This document shows, piece after piece, positions 1 through 6,913 of a stretch of 64,000 nucleotides of DNA; position 1 is the stretch's first letter; each line of letters starts with the position of its first letter. The notes under the pieces are model-generated. The model did not search any database. It worked only from the letters and a program-made list of their open reading frames with translations, and was not told the DNA's origin. This DNA is from Myxococcales bacterium (GTDB lineage: Bacteria > Myxococcota_A > Polyangia > Fen-1088), in the NCBI GenBank assembly GCA_022184915.1, contig JAGTJU010000002.1:806001-870000 (forward strand), read 5' to 3'. A program made the translations under genes and the position numbers.

Positions 1-1974
1 GCGCCCGTGTTGGTGGCGGGTGTGAGCAACGTCAGGGCCGTGGCGGCGGGCGACGGACACACCTGCGCGCTGCAGGCCGAGGGCCAGGTCCTGTGCTGGG
101 GCGACAACGCCTTCGGCCAGCTGGGCGATGGCACCCTCTTCGAACGACTCACCCCGGCCCCCGTGGCGGCGCTTCCGTTCGCCCGAGCCGTGGCGACCGG
201 CGCCGGGAGCACGTGTGCTCTGTCCCGAGACGGTCTTGTCTCCTGCTGGGGCGCCAACGACGAGGGCCAGGTCGGAGCCCGCGGGGATCCGATCGTGCGC
301 ACGCCCCGGCCGGTCCCAGGGCTCGACACCATCGCAGAGCTGGCCTTCCACGCTCGCCACGTGTGCGCACGGAGCCAAGCCGGACGAGTTTTCTGCTGGG
401 GCGCCAACCCCTTCGGCCAACTCGGCGATGGGGGCAGTGGTCCCCGCGACGGCCCCGTGGCCGTGCGGGGGCTGTCGAACGCACGGGCGCTCGCGGTCGG
501 CAATCTGCACACCTGCGCGCTTCGGGGGGATGCCGACGAGAGCGTGGTGTGCTGGGGCGCGAACGGGGCAGGGCAGCTGGGTGACGGCACCACGATCGCC
601 CGGGCCGAACCGGTCCCGGTGCGGGGGCTCACGCGGATCACCGCCCTGTCTGCGGGCGGCGCGCACGCCTGCGCGCGCACCCGCGACGCGTTCGCCGTGT
701 GCTGGGGTTCGAACACCAACGGCCAGCTGGGAGATGGCACCACCACCGCGGCCACCTCACCGGTACGAGTGGTGGATGTGCAGGGGGCCGTGGCGATCGC
801 CTCGGGGGAGGGCGTGGGATGTGCCGTTCGTGACGACGGCTCGGTGCTCTGTTGGGGCGACGATCGCGATGGCACCTTGGGCGCGGGGCGCCCCATCGTG
901 CGTCCCACGCCGGTGCCCGTCTTGGGGCTTTCGGCCGCGCGCGCTTTGGCCCTCGGCCACGATCACAGCTGCGTGGTCGCGGCAGGCGGTGCCGTCTCCT
1001 GCTGGGGGGCGGGCTCGTTCGGGCGTCTGGGGCACGGCCTGGCGGTGGACAGCCCCGCGCCCGTGATGGCCGCACCGCTGCCGCCGGCCCTCCAGGTCGC
1101 GGCGGGTGGGGCCTTCACCTGCGCGCAGGGCGAGTCCGGGATCTGGTGCTGGGGTCGCAACGAACACGGACAGGTCGGCGATGGCTCTCGTCAGGACAGC
1201 TGGCGTCCGGCGCAAAGCTGGTTCGCGCCCTCGCAGGCTCTGGCGCTCGGCAGGGAACACGCCTGTGGCCTCGATGAATCGGGCGCCGTGTGGTGCTGGG
1301 GCCGGGGCGACGCCGGGCAGCTCGATGGCCAGCCCCAGGAGGCCCGCGTCGAGGCCCTGCGGGTGCCGGGGGTGCCCGCCGCGCGCGCCCTTGCGGCCGG
1401 GGATGCGCACACCTGCGCCCTGACGGCCCGCGGGGATGTGACCTGCTGGGGGGCGGGTCAGGAGGGCCAGCTTGGCCGTGCCAGCACGGCCTTCGGTGCT
1501 CCGGCGCAGGTGCCCCTGCCGCAACCTGCGTGGGAGGTGGTCGCAGGCGGAGCCCACGTGTGCGCCCGTCTCGAGGGGGGCGCCGTGTGGTGCTGGGGAC
1601 GGGGCAAGGAAGGGCAACTCGGCACCGGCCGTGCAGAGAACGAACCCTTGCCGCGGGCCGTGCCCAATCTTGCCGCCACGGCCTTGGCCGCCGGCGCCCG
1701 GCACAGCTGCGCGCGCCTGCGCGACGGGTCCACGTGGTGCTGGGGAGACAACCGCGTCGGCCAGCTGGGTGATGGCACCACCCGGACCGCCCACGTGCCG
1801 GTGCGGACACAGGCCCCACCGCTCACCGCGCTCGCGGCGGGGGGCGGGCATACCTGCGGTCTTTCCGGCAAGGGCCAAGTCACCTGCTGGGGCAACGACG
1901 CAAGGGGGCAGCTTGGTACGGGCGTGCCTCTATTTCGAGCCACCGCTGTTCCCGTGGCGCTCGTGTGCCGCTGA
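1..1974 (+). CDS. RCC1-repeat (beta-propeller) protein, 5' end outside window
   Basis: The reading frame is open from the first base, so the true start and any signal peptide probably lie to the left; the first possible in-window start is GTG at 7. At least 655 residues are visible. They consist of 13 tandem units of about 50 residues, each with a Cys-Ala/Ala-Cys core and a C-W-G-x-N-x-x-G-Q-L-G signature, the hallmark of RCC1 (regulator of chromosome condensation 1) propeller repeats. Thirteen units would give roughly two seven-bladed propellers. Bacterial members are mostly secreted or surface proteins, and each blade here carries Cys residues that may be oxidised outside the cytoplasm. No enzymatic domain is visible. 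The gene stops 6 bases before the end of a convergent small gene. The repeat assignment is firm; the function is unknown. Confidence 0.85.
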   Translation, partial: APVLVAGVSNVRAVAAGDGHTCALQAEGQVLCWGDNAFGQLGDGTLFERLTPAPVAALPFARAVATGAGSTCALSRDGLVSCWGANDEGQVGARGDPIVRTPRPVPGLDTIAELAFHARHVCARSQAGRVFCWGANPFGQLGDGGSGPRDGPVAVRGLSNARALAVGNLHTCALRGDADESVVCWGANGAGQLGDGTTIARAEPVPVRGLTRITALSAGGAHACARTRDAFAVCWGSNTNGQLGDGTTTAATSPVRVVDVQGAVAIASGEGVGCAVRDDGSVLCWGDDRDGTLGAGRPIVRPTPVPVLGLSAARALALGHDHSCVVAAGGAVSCWGAGSFGRLGHGLAVDSPAPVMAAPLPPALQVAAGGAFTCAQGESGIWCWGRNEHGQVGDGSRQDSWRPAQSWFAPSQALALGREHACGLDESGAVWCWGRGDAGQLDGQPQEARVEALRVPGVPAARALAAGDAHTCALTARGDVTCWGAGQEGQLGRASTAFGAPAQVPLPQPAWEVVAGGAHVCARLEGGAVWCWGRGKEGQLGTGRAENEPLPRAVPNLAATALAAGARHSCARLRDGSTWCWGDNRVGQLGDGTTRTAHVPVRTQAPPLTALAAGGGHTCGLSGKGQVTCWGNDARGQLGTGVPLFRATAVPVALVCR

Positions 1975-1980
1975 GGGCCC

Positions 1981-2247
1981 CTACTTACAGGTGACTTTGT
2001 CAGGCCGGATGCGCGGGCATTTGACGGCCTCGCTGACCCCGGACGTGAGCAACGAGCACGCGCTGCTTTGGGCCTCTCGTTCGGCTTGCTCCGCCTCGTC
2101 GGCTCGCGCCTTGGCGCACTTCTGCCGACCTTGAAAGCTGATGCAGACCTCGCACTCCACGCCTTGCTTCGTCGACAGCTCGAGCACCACGGCCGTGCCG
2201 AGCCCGGCGAAGATGATGGCAGGAACGATCGCGCGCTTGATGCCCAT
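1981..2247 (-). CDS. Small membrane-anchored Cys-containing protein, unknown function
   Basis: An 88-residue protein starting at ATG 2247 (M-G-I-K-R); an ATG five codons upstream at 2262 would also fit. The N-terminus is a short basic stretch followed by one hydrophobic segment (about residues 5-22), so it is a signal anchor or signal peptide. The remainder is hydrophilic, with five Cys, a coiled-coil-like Ala/Glu/Arg stretch and a C-terminal K-V-T-C-K. A secreted or periplasm-facing product is likely. It is divergent from the FHA-AAA+ gene, whose start at 2332 leaves about 85 bases for both promoters, and its end meets the RCC1 gene end. I do not recognise a family. It is believable because it fills the gap exactly and has a coherent topology. 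Confidence 0.5.
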   Translation of the reverse strand: MGIKRAIVPAIIFAGLGTAVVLELSTKQGVECEVCISFQGRQKCAKARADEAEQAEREAQSSACSLLTSGVSEAVKCPRIRPDKVTCK

Positions 2248-2331
2248 AGGGCGGTTCAGCATAGCACCGGCGGTCCTCGCCGCGTCCCGCAGGAGGGCCG
2301 CGACCTTCCTCTGGTTTATGATGAGCTTCGC

Positions 2332-3735
2332 ATGCCGTCTGGCCCCGAACGCACGCTGACAGCGCAGGTCGATGCGGCCCTGGCGTCCGGGTCGGCAAGC
2401 GTTCCGCTTCTGCTCTTGGCGGCGCGGGCCGGGCAGGGGGAGGTACGGCCGGAGGATCGGCTCATGGTGCTCGGTCGGTCTCTGGAACTTGGCCGCACAT
2501 CGGGCGCGGGGCCCGCGGTGCTTCCCGGAGCGTGGGCGCTCGAGGACCCGATGGCCTCGTCGAAACACGCGCGGCTCGTCAGGGGAGACGAAGGGTTCAC
2601 GCTCGAAGATCTCGGCAGCAAAAACGGCACGTTCGTCAACGGCACACGGCTCACGGGGGCAGCGGCCCTCGCGGACGGCGACCTCGTTCAGCTCGGCGGG
2701 CACTTTTTCGTGTTTCGCATGGCCACGCAGGAGCAGCTCGACGCCGTGCGCGCCGAGCTGGCCCTGCCGCTGGGTCCCGTGGCCACGGTGAGCCCCCGTA
2801 TGGCGCTGCAAAGCGCGCGGCTGAGCAAGCTCGCCGCCTCCGACGCCGAGGTTCTGCTCGTGGGGGAGACCGGCGTTGGCAAGGAGATCTACGCCCGTGC
2901 GCTCCATGCGTCCTCGGGACGGAAGGGGCGCTTCGTGGCGCTCAACTGCGCGGCGATACCGCGCGAGTTGATGGAGAGCGAGCTCTTCGGCTTTCGCGCG
3001 GGCGCGCATTCGACCGCCAGCGGGGCCAAGACAGGGCTCGTCGAAGAGGCCGAAGGCGGCACCCTCTTCCTCGACGAGATCGGGGACATGGCCCGCGACG
3101 CGCAGACGAAGCTGCTGCGCTTCCTGCAAGACCGTACGCTCACGCCGCTCGGGGGCACCCGCGCGCGCACGCTCGATGTGAGGGTTGTGGCGGCCACGAA
3201 CCGCCACGTCATGCCCGGGGCCACCGATGGTTTGCGGGACGATCTCCTGGGCCGTCTCGGCGCCGCCCCCCTGTGGCTCCCCCCGTTGCGCGAGCGGCGA
3301 GAGGACCTCGGCGCGCTCATCGCACACTTTTTGGCGCAAGAACGCAGAAAGCGCGGTGGGGCGCCCCGGGGGGTGGAGGCCCGCGCGCTCGCGGCGCTGG
3401 CCGGCGCCTACCTTCCTCTGAACGTGCGACAGCTCGAAAAGATCGTCACGGCGGCCGTGGCGTTGGCCCATGGCCAGGCGCTCATCGATCGCGCGCACCT
3501 TCCCGACAGCTTGCCTTCTGCGCCTCCGGTGCCCTTGCCTTCGGAACGCCCTCTCGGCGAGCCGCGCGTGGGCCGCAAGCCGCCCCAGCCTCCTCCTGAG
3601 CCCCGCGACGTGGCTCGTCTTCTGGCGCAGCACCAAGGCAACGTGGCCGAGGTGGCGCGGGCGCTCGGCCGCCAGCGCGCGGCCGTGTGGCGGTGGATCA
3701 AGCAGTTTGGCCTCGACCCCGAAGATCATCGCTAA
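2332..3735 (+). CDS. FHA domain / sigma54-type AAA+ / Fis-HTH transcriptional regulator
   Basis: A 467-residue protein from ATG 2332, chosen because longer starts would overlap the divergent gene. Residues about 35-120 form an FHA phosphothreonine-binding domain (G-R-S core, then S-S-K-H-A-R and G-S-K-N-G-T-F-V-N-G). Then comes an AAA+ domain with Walker A G-E-T-G-V-G-K and Walker B G-G-T-L-F-L-D-E-I-G-D-M, and a C-terminal Fis-type helix-turn-helix (residues about 425-462). FHA-linked enhancer-binding proteins are common in myxobacteria and respond to Ser/Thr kinases. The GAFTGA loop that contacts sigma54 reads G-A-H-S-T-A, losing the key Phe and altering the Thr, so normal sigma54 activation is doubtful. 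A small hairpin follows the stop. Domain calls are firm; mode of action is open. Confidence 0.88.
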   Translation: MPSGPERTLTAQVDAALASGSASVPLLLLAARAGQGEVRPEDRLMVLGRSLELGRTSGAGPAVLPGAWALEDPMASSKHARLVRGDEGFTLEDLGSKNGTFVNGTRLTGAAALADGDLVQLGGHFFVFRMATQEQLDAVRAELALPLGPVATVSPRMALQSARLSKLAASDAEVLLVGETGVGKEIYARALHASSGRKGRFVALNCAAIPRELMESELFGFRAGAHSTASGAKTGLVEEAEGGTLFLDEIGDMARDAQTKLLRFLQDRTLTPLGGTRARTLDVRVVAATNRHVMPGATDGLRDDLLGRLGAAPLWLPPLRERREDLGALIAHFLAQERRKRGGAPRGVEARALAALAGAYLPLNVRQLEKIVTAAVALAHGQALIDRAHLPDSLPSAPPVPLPSERPLGEPRVGRKPPQPPPEPRDVARLLAQHQGNVAEVARALGRQRAAVWRWIKQFGLDPEDHR

Positions 3736-3737
3736 AC

Positions 3738-3754
3738 GGCCGCTGTGTGCGGCC
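3738..3754 (+). terminator. Short GC hairpin after the FHA-AAA+ gene
   Basis: A perfect 6-bp stem GGCCGC/GCGGCC with a TGTGT loop begins two bases after the stop codon of the regulator gene. No T-run follows, so it may be only a weak or Rho-assisted terminator. Confidence 0.3.
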
Positions 3755-3830
3755 TTGTCCCCTCAACCTCCTCCGGGCCTCCGTCGATGAGAGTGCCCAA
3801 GGTGGGCACGTTCACCCGAAAGAGGCGTCG

Positions 3831-4952
3831 TTGACGGGGCGCGACAGAGTGGGGCTGTTCGGCCGCGGCAAAACGCCCGTCGTGGCCGAGGAGGCTCGGG
3901 TCTTGAGCCCCACGGACATGGGGCTCGACACGCTCGGCGCGCTGCTGCGCACGCTCGGCGAGTACCCCTTCGATCAGGCGCGTGTGACGGCAGCCGCGTT
4001 CGCCCGCTTGGCGGACCAATGGGCCCGTCACATCACCACGGGCACGCCCCCGCCTTCCGGCAATCCGGCCGCAGGGAGCGCGGACAGCCGGAGGGATTGG
4101 GCGGGTGTTCGTCACTTCGTGCGCGAGTACTGCGCCGAAGCCACGGAACACACCCGCGGCGTGCTGGGAGATTTGCGCCAGGTGATCTGGGTGTTCATCC
4201 AGAACCTCAGTCATCAGCTGCGGATGGACGAGGCCACCGACGGGCGCTTGCAGATGCAGCTCGAGCGGCTCGAGCAGCTGGCCTTGGGCTCCGAGCCCTC
4301 GACCTTGAAAAAAGAGGTGCTGTCCACGGTCGTTGAGCTGTCACGCATGATGGAAGAGCGTCGTCAGGAGCACCGCAAGCGTATGGCGGACCTGGGGGCC
4401 CAGGTGAGGACCCTGGGGCAAGAGCTCGACGTCACGAAACGCAACAGTGAAGTGGATGCCCTCACGCAGCTCTTCAACCGAAGGGCCTTCGATGACTACG
4501 TCGAACGCACCCTCGAGCTGCAACGGGCGTTCGGCCAGCAGGCTTGCCTGCTGATGATCGACGTCGACAACTTCAAGACGGTGAACGACACGCTGGGGCA
4601 CGGCGCGGGGGACGAGGTCCTGCGGAAGGTCGCCGACACGGTTACGCGTCTTTTCATTCGCAAGAGCGACTTCGTGGCGCGCTTCGGGGGCGACGAGATC
4701 GCGGTCGTCTTGCGGGAAACGGCGCTTGCGGACGCGCGCGCCCTGGCGGGACGCCTGCTCGTGGCGTTGCGCACGGTGCGCATCGAGCGCGAGGGCGTTT
4801 GCCTCGAGGTGCGCGGCTCCGTGGGGGTGGCCCCTGCGACGCTCAACGACACCCCCTCCCTGTGGCTCGAACGTGCCGATCGTGCCCTGTACGAGGCGAA
4901 GCGCGCGGGCCGCGACCAGGTGAGCATCGCCGACGATCAAAGCGCGGCGTGA
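3831..4952 (+). CDS. GGDEF-domain diguanylate cyclase
   Basis: A soluble protein of about 373 residues. The C-terminal half (from about residue 200) is a GGDEF domain: D-A-L-T-Q-L-F-N-R-R at its start, D-V-D-N-F-K, and an active site of R-F-G-G-D-E-I with Ile in place of the last Phe. The G-G-D-E catalytic core is intact, so synthesis of cyclic di-GMP from GTP is likely. No upstream R-x-x-D inhibitory site is obvious. The N-terminal half is all-helical and ends in a probable coiled coil (about 165-205); it resembles no sensor domain I can name. I place the start at TTG 3831 because an AGAGG precedes it; an in-frame start 48 codons upstream would run back into the preceding gene. A PilZ receptor is encoded at 9.4 kb. 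Confidence 0.85.
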   Translation: MTGRDRVGLFGRGKTPVVAEEARVLSPTDMGLDTLGALLRTLGEYPFDQARVTAAAFARLADQWARHITTGTPPPSGNPAAGSADSRRDWAGVRHFVREYCAEATEHTRGVLGDLRQVIWVFIQNLSHQLRMDEATDGRLQMQLERLEQLALGSEPSTLKKEVLSTVVELSRMMEERRQEHRKRMADLGAQVRTLGQELDVTKRNSEVDALTQLFNRRAFDDYVERTLELQRAFGQQACLLMIDVDNFKTVNDTLGHGAGDEVLRKVADTVTRLFIRKSDFVARFGGDEIAVVLRETALADARALAGRLLVALRTVRIEREGVCLEVRGSVGVAPATLNDTPSLWLERADRALYEAKRAGRDQVSIADDQSAA

Positions 4953-5074
4953 GCCCTTCGCCCCGGCTGGCGCTCAATCGCGTTCCGGCGTACTGTAGGC
5001 ACCCTGCGCGCCGGAGGGGGGGCACGGGGTTTCCCGAGCCGGCGCCGCTGCGATAGAGCGGAGGTTCGGCGAAC

Positions 5075-5773
5075 ATGAAGGGCATTGCGCACGCGCTTGG
5101 GGGTGTTTGTCTGGTTTCGGCCTGGGTGATCGCGGGCTGCGGCGGCGATGACGGCCTGGGTGGTGCGCTCGACGCCAATGTGCCCGGCGCTGGTCAAGAC
5201 GCGGGCGTCGAGGCCGAGGTGCTGGGGCCGGGTGCGGGGCGAGGGCGAGGCGGACCTTTGCTCGAAAGCACCGACGGTGGTGTGCTCGCGGAAGCCGACG
5301 CCTCTGCGGATGCCGGGGGGGAGCCGATGCCCGGTGCGGCTCCCGATGCCGCTACCGTCAATGCCGACGCCATGGCCCCAAGCTGCAACCGCAAGGTGTG
5401 CGAAGAGATTCACACCCGCTACCTGACGGCGTTTGCGAAGGCGCAAGCGTGTCGGACGTTGGCCAAGGAACAGTGCAAGGACCAGGCGGAGAGCGACCTC
5501 AAATGTGGCGCGCTCGCCTGGGTCAACGACGGTGCCTCCCTGGATCCCCTCCGGAAGGATTGGGTTGCGGCAGACTGCGACATGTGCAAATGGGAATGCC
5601 GACCCGTCATCAAGCCCGTCTCCGGCGAGGGCTACTGCGCGAAGAACACCTCCACCATGTCGGCCTACACCGTGGCACCGGTGATCCTCGACCCACCGGT
5701 GATCCTCGACCCACCGCCGATCATCAACCTGAATGATGGCACCTGCGCGCGGAAGTTGCTTCTTGCGCCTTGA
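5075..5773 (+). CDS. Putative lipoprotein with Cys-rich C-terminal region
   Basis: A 232-residue protein with a signal peptide and lipobox V-I-A-G-C, so it is probably a diacylglycerol-anchored lipoprotein. A GGAGG lies about 8 bases before the ATG. A low-complexity Ala/Gly/Asp linker follows (to about residue 105). The rest is a compact domain with about ten Cys (C-N-R-K-V-C, Q-A-C-R-T-L, C-D-M-C-K-W-E-C) suited to disulfides. Near the end a six-residue unit V-I-L-D-P-P occurs twice in tandem, from a perfect 18-bp DNA duplication. I know no family for the Cys domain. This lipobox-linker-Cys-domain plan is common in myxobacterial secretomes. The stop overlaps a possible TTG of the next gene. 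Confidence 0.7.
   Translation: MKGIAHALGGVCLVSAWVIAGCGGDDGLGGALDANVPGAGQDAGVEAEVLGPGAGRGRGGPLLESTDGGVLAEADASADAGGEPMPGAAPDAATVNADAMAPSCNRKVCEEIHTRYLTAFAKAQACRTLAKEQCKDQAESDLKCGALAWVNDGASLDPLRKDWVAADCDMCKWECRPVIKPVSGEGYCAKNTSTMSAYTVAPVILDPPVILDPPPIINLNDGTCARKLLLAP
5680..5715 (+). repeat. Two tandem copies of an 18-bp unit
   Basis: The sequence GTGATCCTCGACCCACCG occurs twice back to back and encodes V-I-L-D-P-P twice near the end of the lipoprotein gene. A third, degenerate unit (CCGATCATC) follows. It is in frame, so copy number could change without breaking the gene. Confidence 0.8.
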
Positions 5774-5844
5774 CGAGCAAGACGTGTCACGGCTTGGGTC
5801 TCGGCCGCCATGCGCTCGCTGGGTGCGGCGGGCCGCGTGGAGCC

Positions 5845-6801
5845 ATGCCGCCTAGCCTGGTGAACGACGACCCCCACAAGCGCGAGCAACGGCTCCTCGA
5901 GCGCATCAAGGAGCTGGATCTCGCGCATCGAAACCGCCTGCGCGCCACGGGCGTGGGTCAAGCCCTCTCGCTGCGCTACCTGCGCCAGCTTGCTCAGCGG
6001 CTCGTGACGCCCCCGAAGACCGTGCGGGCCGGGCGCGTCGATGCGCCTGCGCCGGGCGAGATGTCGCTCGCGCCCGTGGGCCACGCTTGCGTTCAGATCG
6101 TCACCTCCCGTGCGCGGGTGCTCACCGATCCGTTGCTCACGGAGTTCGTCTTCGGCTTGCGTCGGGCCATCATGCCCGCTCTCACCGGTCCTGACCGCGA
6201 CGACGTCACGTGCATCCTGCTCTCGCACGGGCATCGCGACCACCTTCACCCCCCGAGCCTGCGTCGCCTACCCAAGACGAGCTTGGTGGTGGCACCGCCC
6301 GGATTCGAGACGACCCTCGCGCGGCTCGGTTTTCCTCAGGTCGTGACCCTCGCGCCCGAAGAAAGCTGTCAGCACGGCGACCTCACCCTCACCGCGGTGG
6401 CCGCGCGGCACGAAGGGGGCGGCCGGGGTGCGGGTGCAAACGGCTACGTCGTGCAGGGCCCGGAGGTGGCCGTTTTCTTCGCGGGCGACACGGGATATTT
6501 TTCGGGCTTCCAGGAGATCGGCCGGCGCTTCCGGCCGGACGCGGTGCTCCTGCCCATCGGGGGCTATGCCCCGCTTCCCTTGCGCGCTACGCACATGTCG
6601 CCGCTCGACGCCGCCTACGCCCTCGAGGACCTGCAAGCGCGGCTGCTGGTGCCCATCGCCTTCGGCGTGTTGCCGCTCGGCTACGAACCCCTTGACGAGC
6701 CCCCGCGGTGGCTGCGCGCCGCCTGCGAAGCGCGCGGGCTCACGGAGCGGCTCGCGCTGCTCGCTCCCGGAGAGCGTGTGACGTTGCGCCGGCCCACCTG
6801 A
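5845..6801 (+). CDS. Metallo-beta-lactamase-fold hydrolase, UlaG/NAPE-PLD-like
   Basis: A 318-residue protein from ATG 5845 with a GGAG upstream; an in-frame TTG overlapping the previous stop (5770) is possible but adds a poor leader. The metal-binding motif H-G-H-R-D-H-L sits near residue 135. A further His (A-R-H-E-G-G) and the Asp of F-A-G-D-T-G-Y-F complete the usual di-zinc set, and a late H-M-S-P is also present. The spacing and the G-D-T-G-Y-F signature match the branch containing UlaG lactonase and NAPE-PLD phospholipases. Those enzymes hydrolyse lactones or glycerophospholipids; the substrate here cannot be read from sequence. No signal peptide is visible, so it is probably cytoplasmic. 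Confidence 0.85.
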   Translation: MPPSLVNDDPHKREQRLLERIKELDLAHRNRLRATGVGQALSLRYLRQLAQRLVTPPKTVRAGRVDAPAPGEMSLAPVGHACVQIVTSRARVLTDPLLTEFVFGLRRAIMPALTGPDRDDVTCILLSHGHRDHLHPPSLRRLPKTSLVVAPPGFETTLARLGFPQVVTLAPEESCQHGDLTLTAVAARHEGGGRGAGANGYVVQGPEVAVFFAGDTGYFSGFQEIGRRFRPDAVLLPIGGYAPLPLRATHMSPLDAAYALEDLQARLLVPIAFGVLPLGYEPLDEPPRWLRAACEARGLTERLALLAPGERVTLRRPT

Positions 6802-6847
6802 GCGCCGCATCGGCCACGCCCAAGTATCGAAAAAGCTTCTGGGGGCT

Positions 6848-6877
6848 CCCGGGTCCACCTGCCTTTACGGACCCGGG
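6848..6877. repeat. 9-bp inverted repeat upstream of the glycosyltransferase gene
   Basis: CCCGGGTCC (6848-6856) and GGACCCGGG (6869-6877) form a perfect 9-bp stem with a 12-base loop. It lies between the hydrolase stop and the glycosyltransferase start at 6914. An overlapping GGACC/GGTCC pair just downstream offers an alternative fold. It could be a terminator for the hydrolase gene or a leader hairpin; there is no T-run. Confidence 0.5.
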
Positions 6878-6913
6878 CCGGTCCGTTAGAGTCCGAGCGC
6901 TTCCCCTTCCACC

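Noticed and set aside
1981-3729. Long minus-strand open frame of 582 codons antisense to the FHA-AAA+ gene
   Set aside because: Only its last 88 codons look like protein. The rest is Arg/Gly/Pro/His-rich antisense shadow typical of GC-rich DNA.
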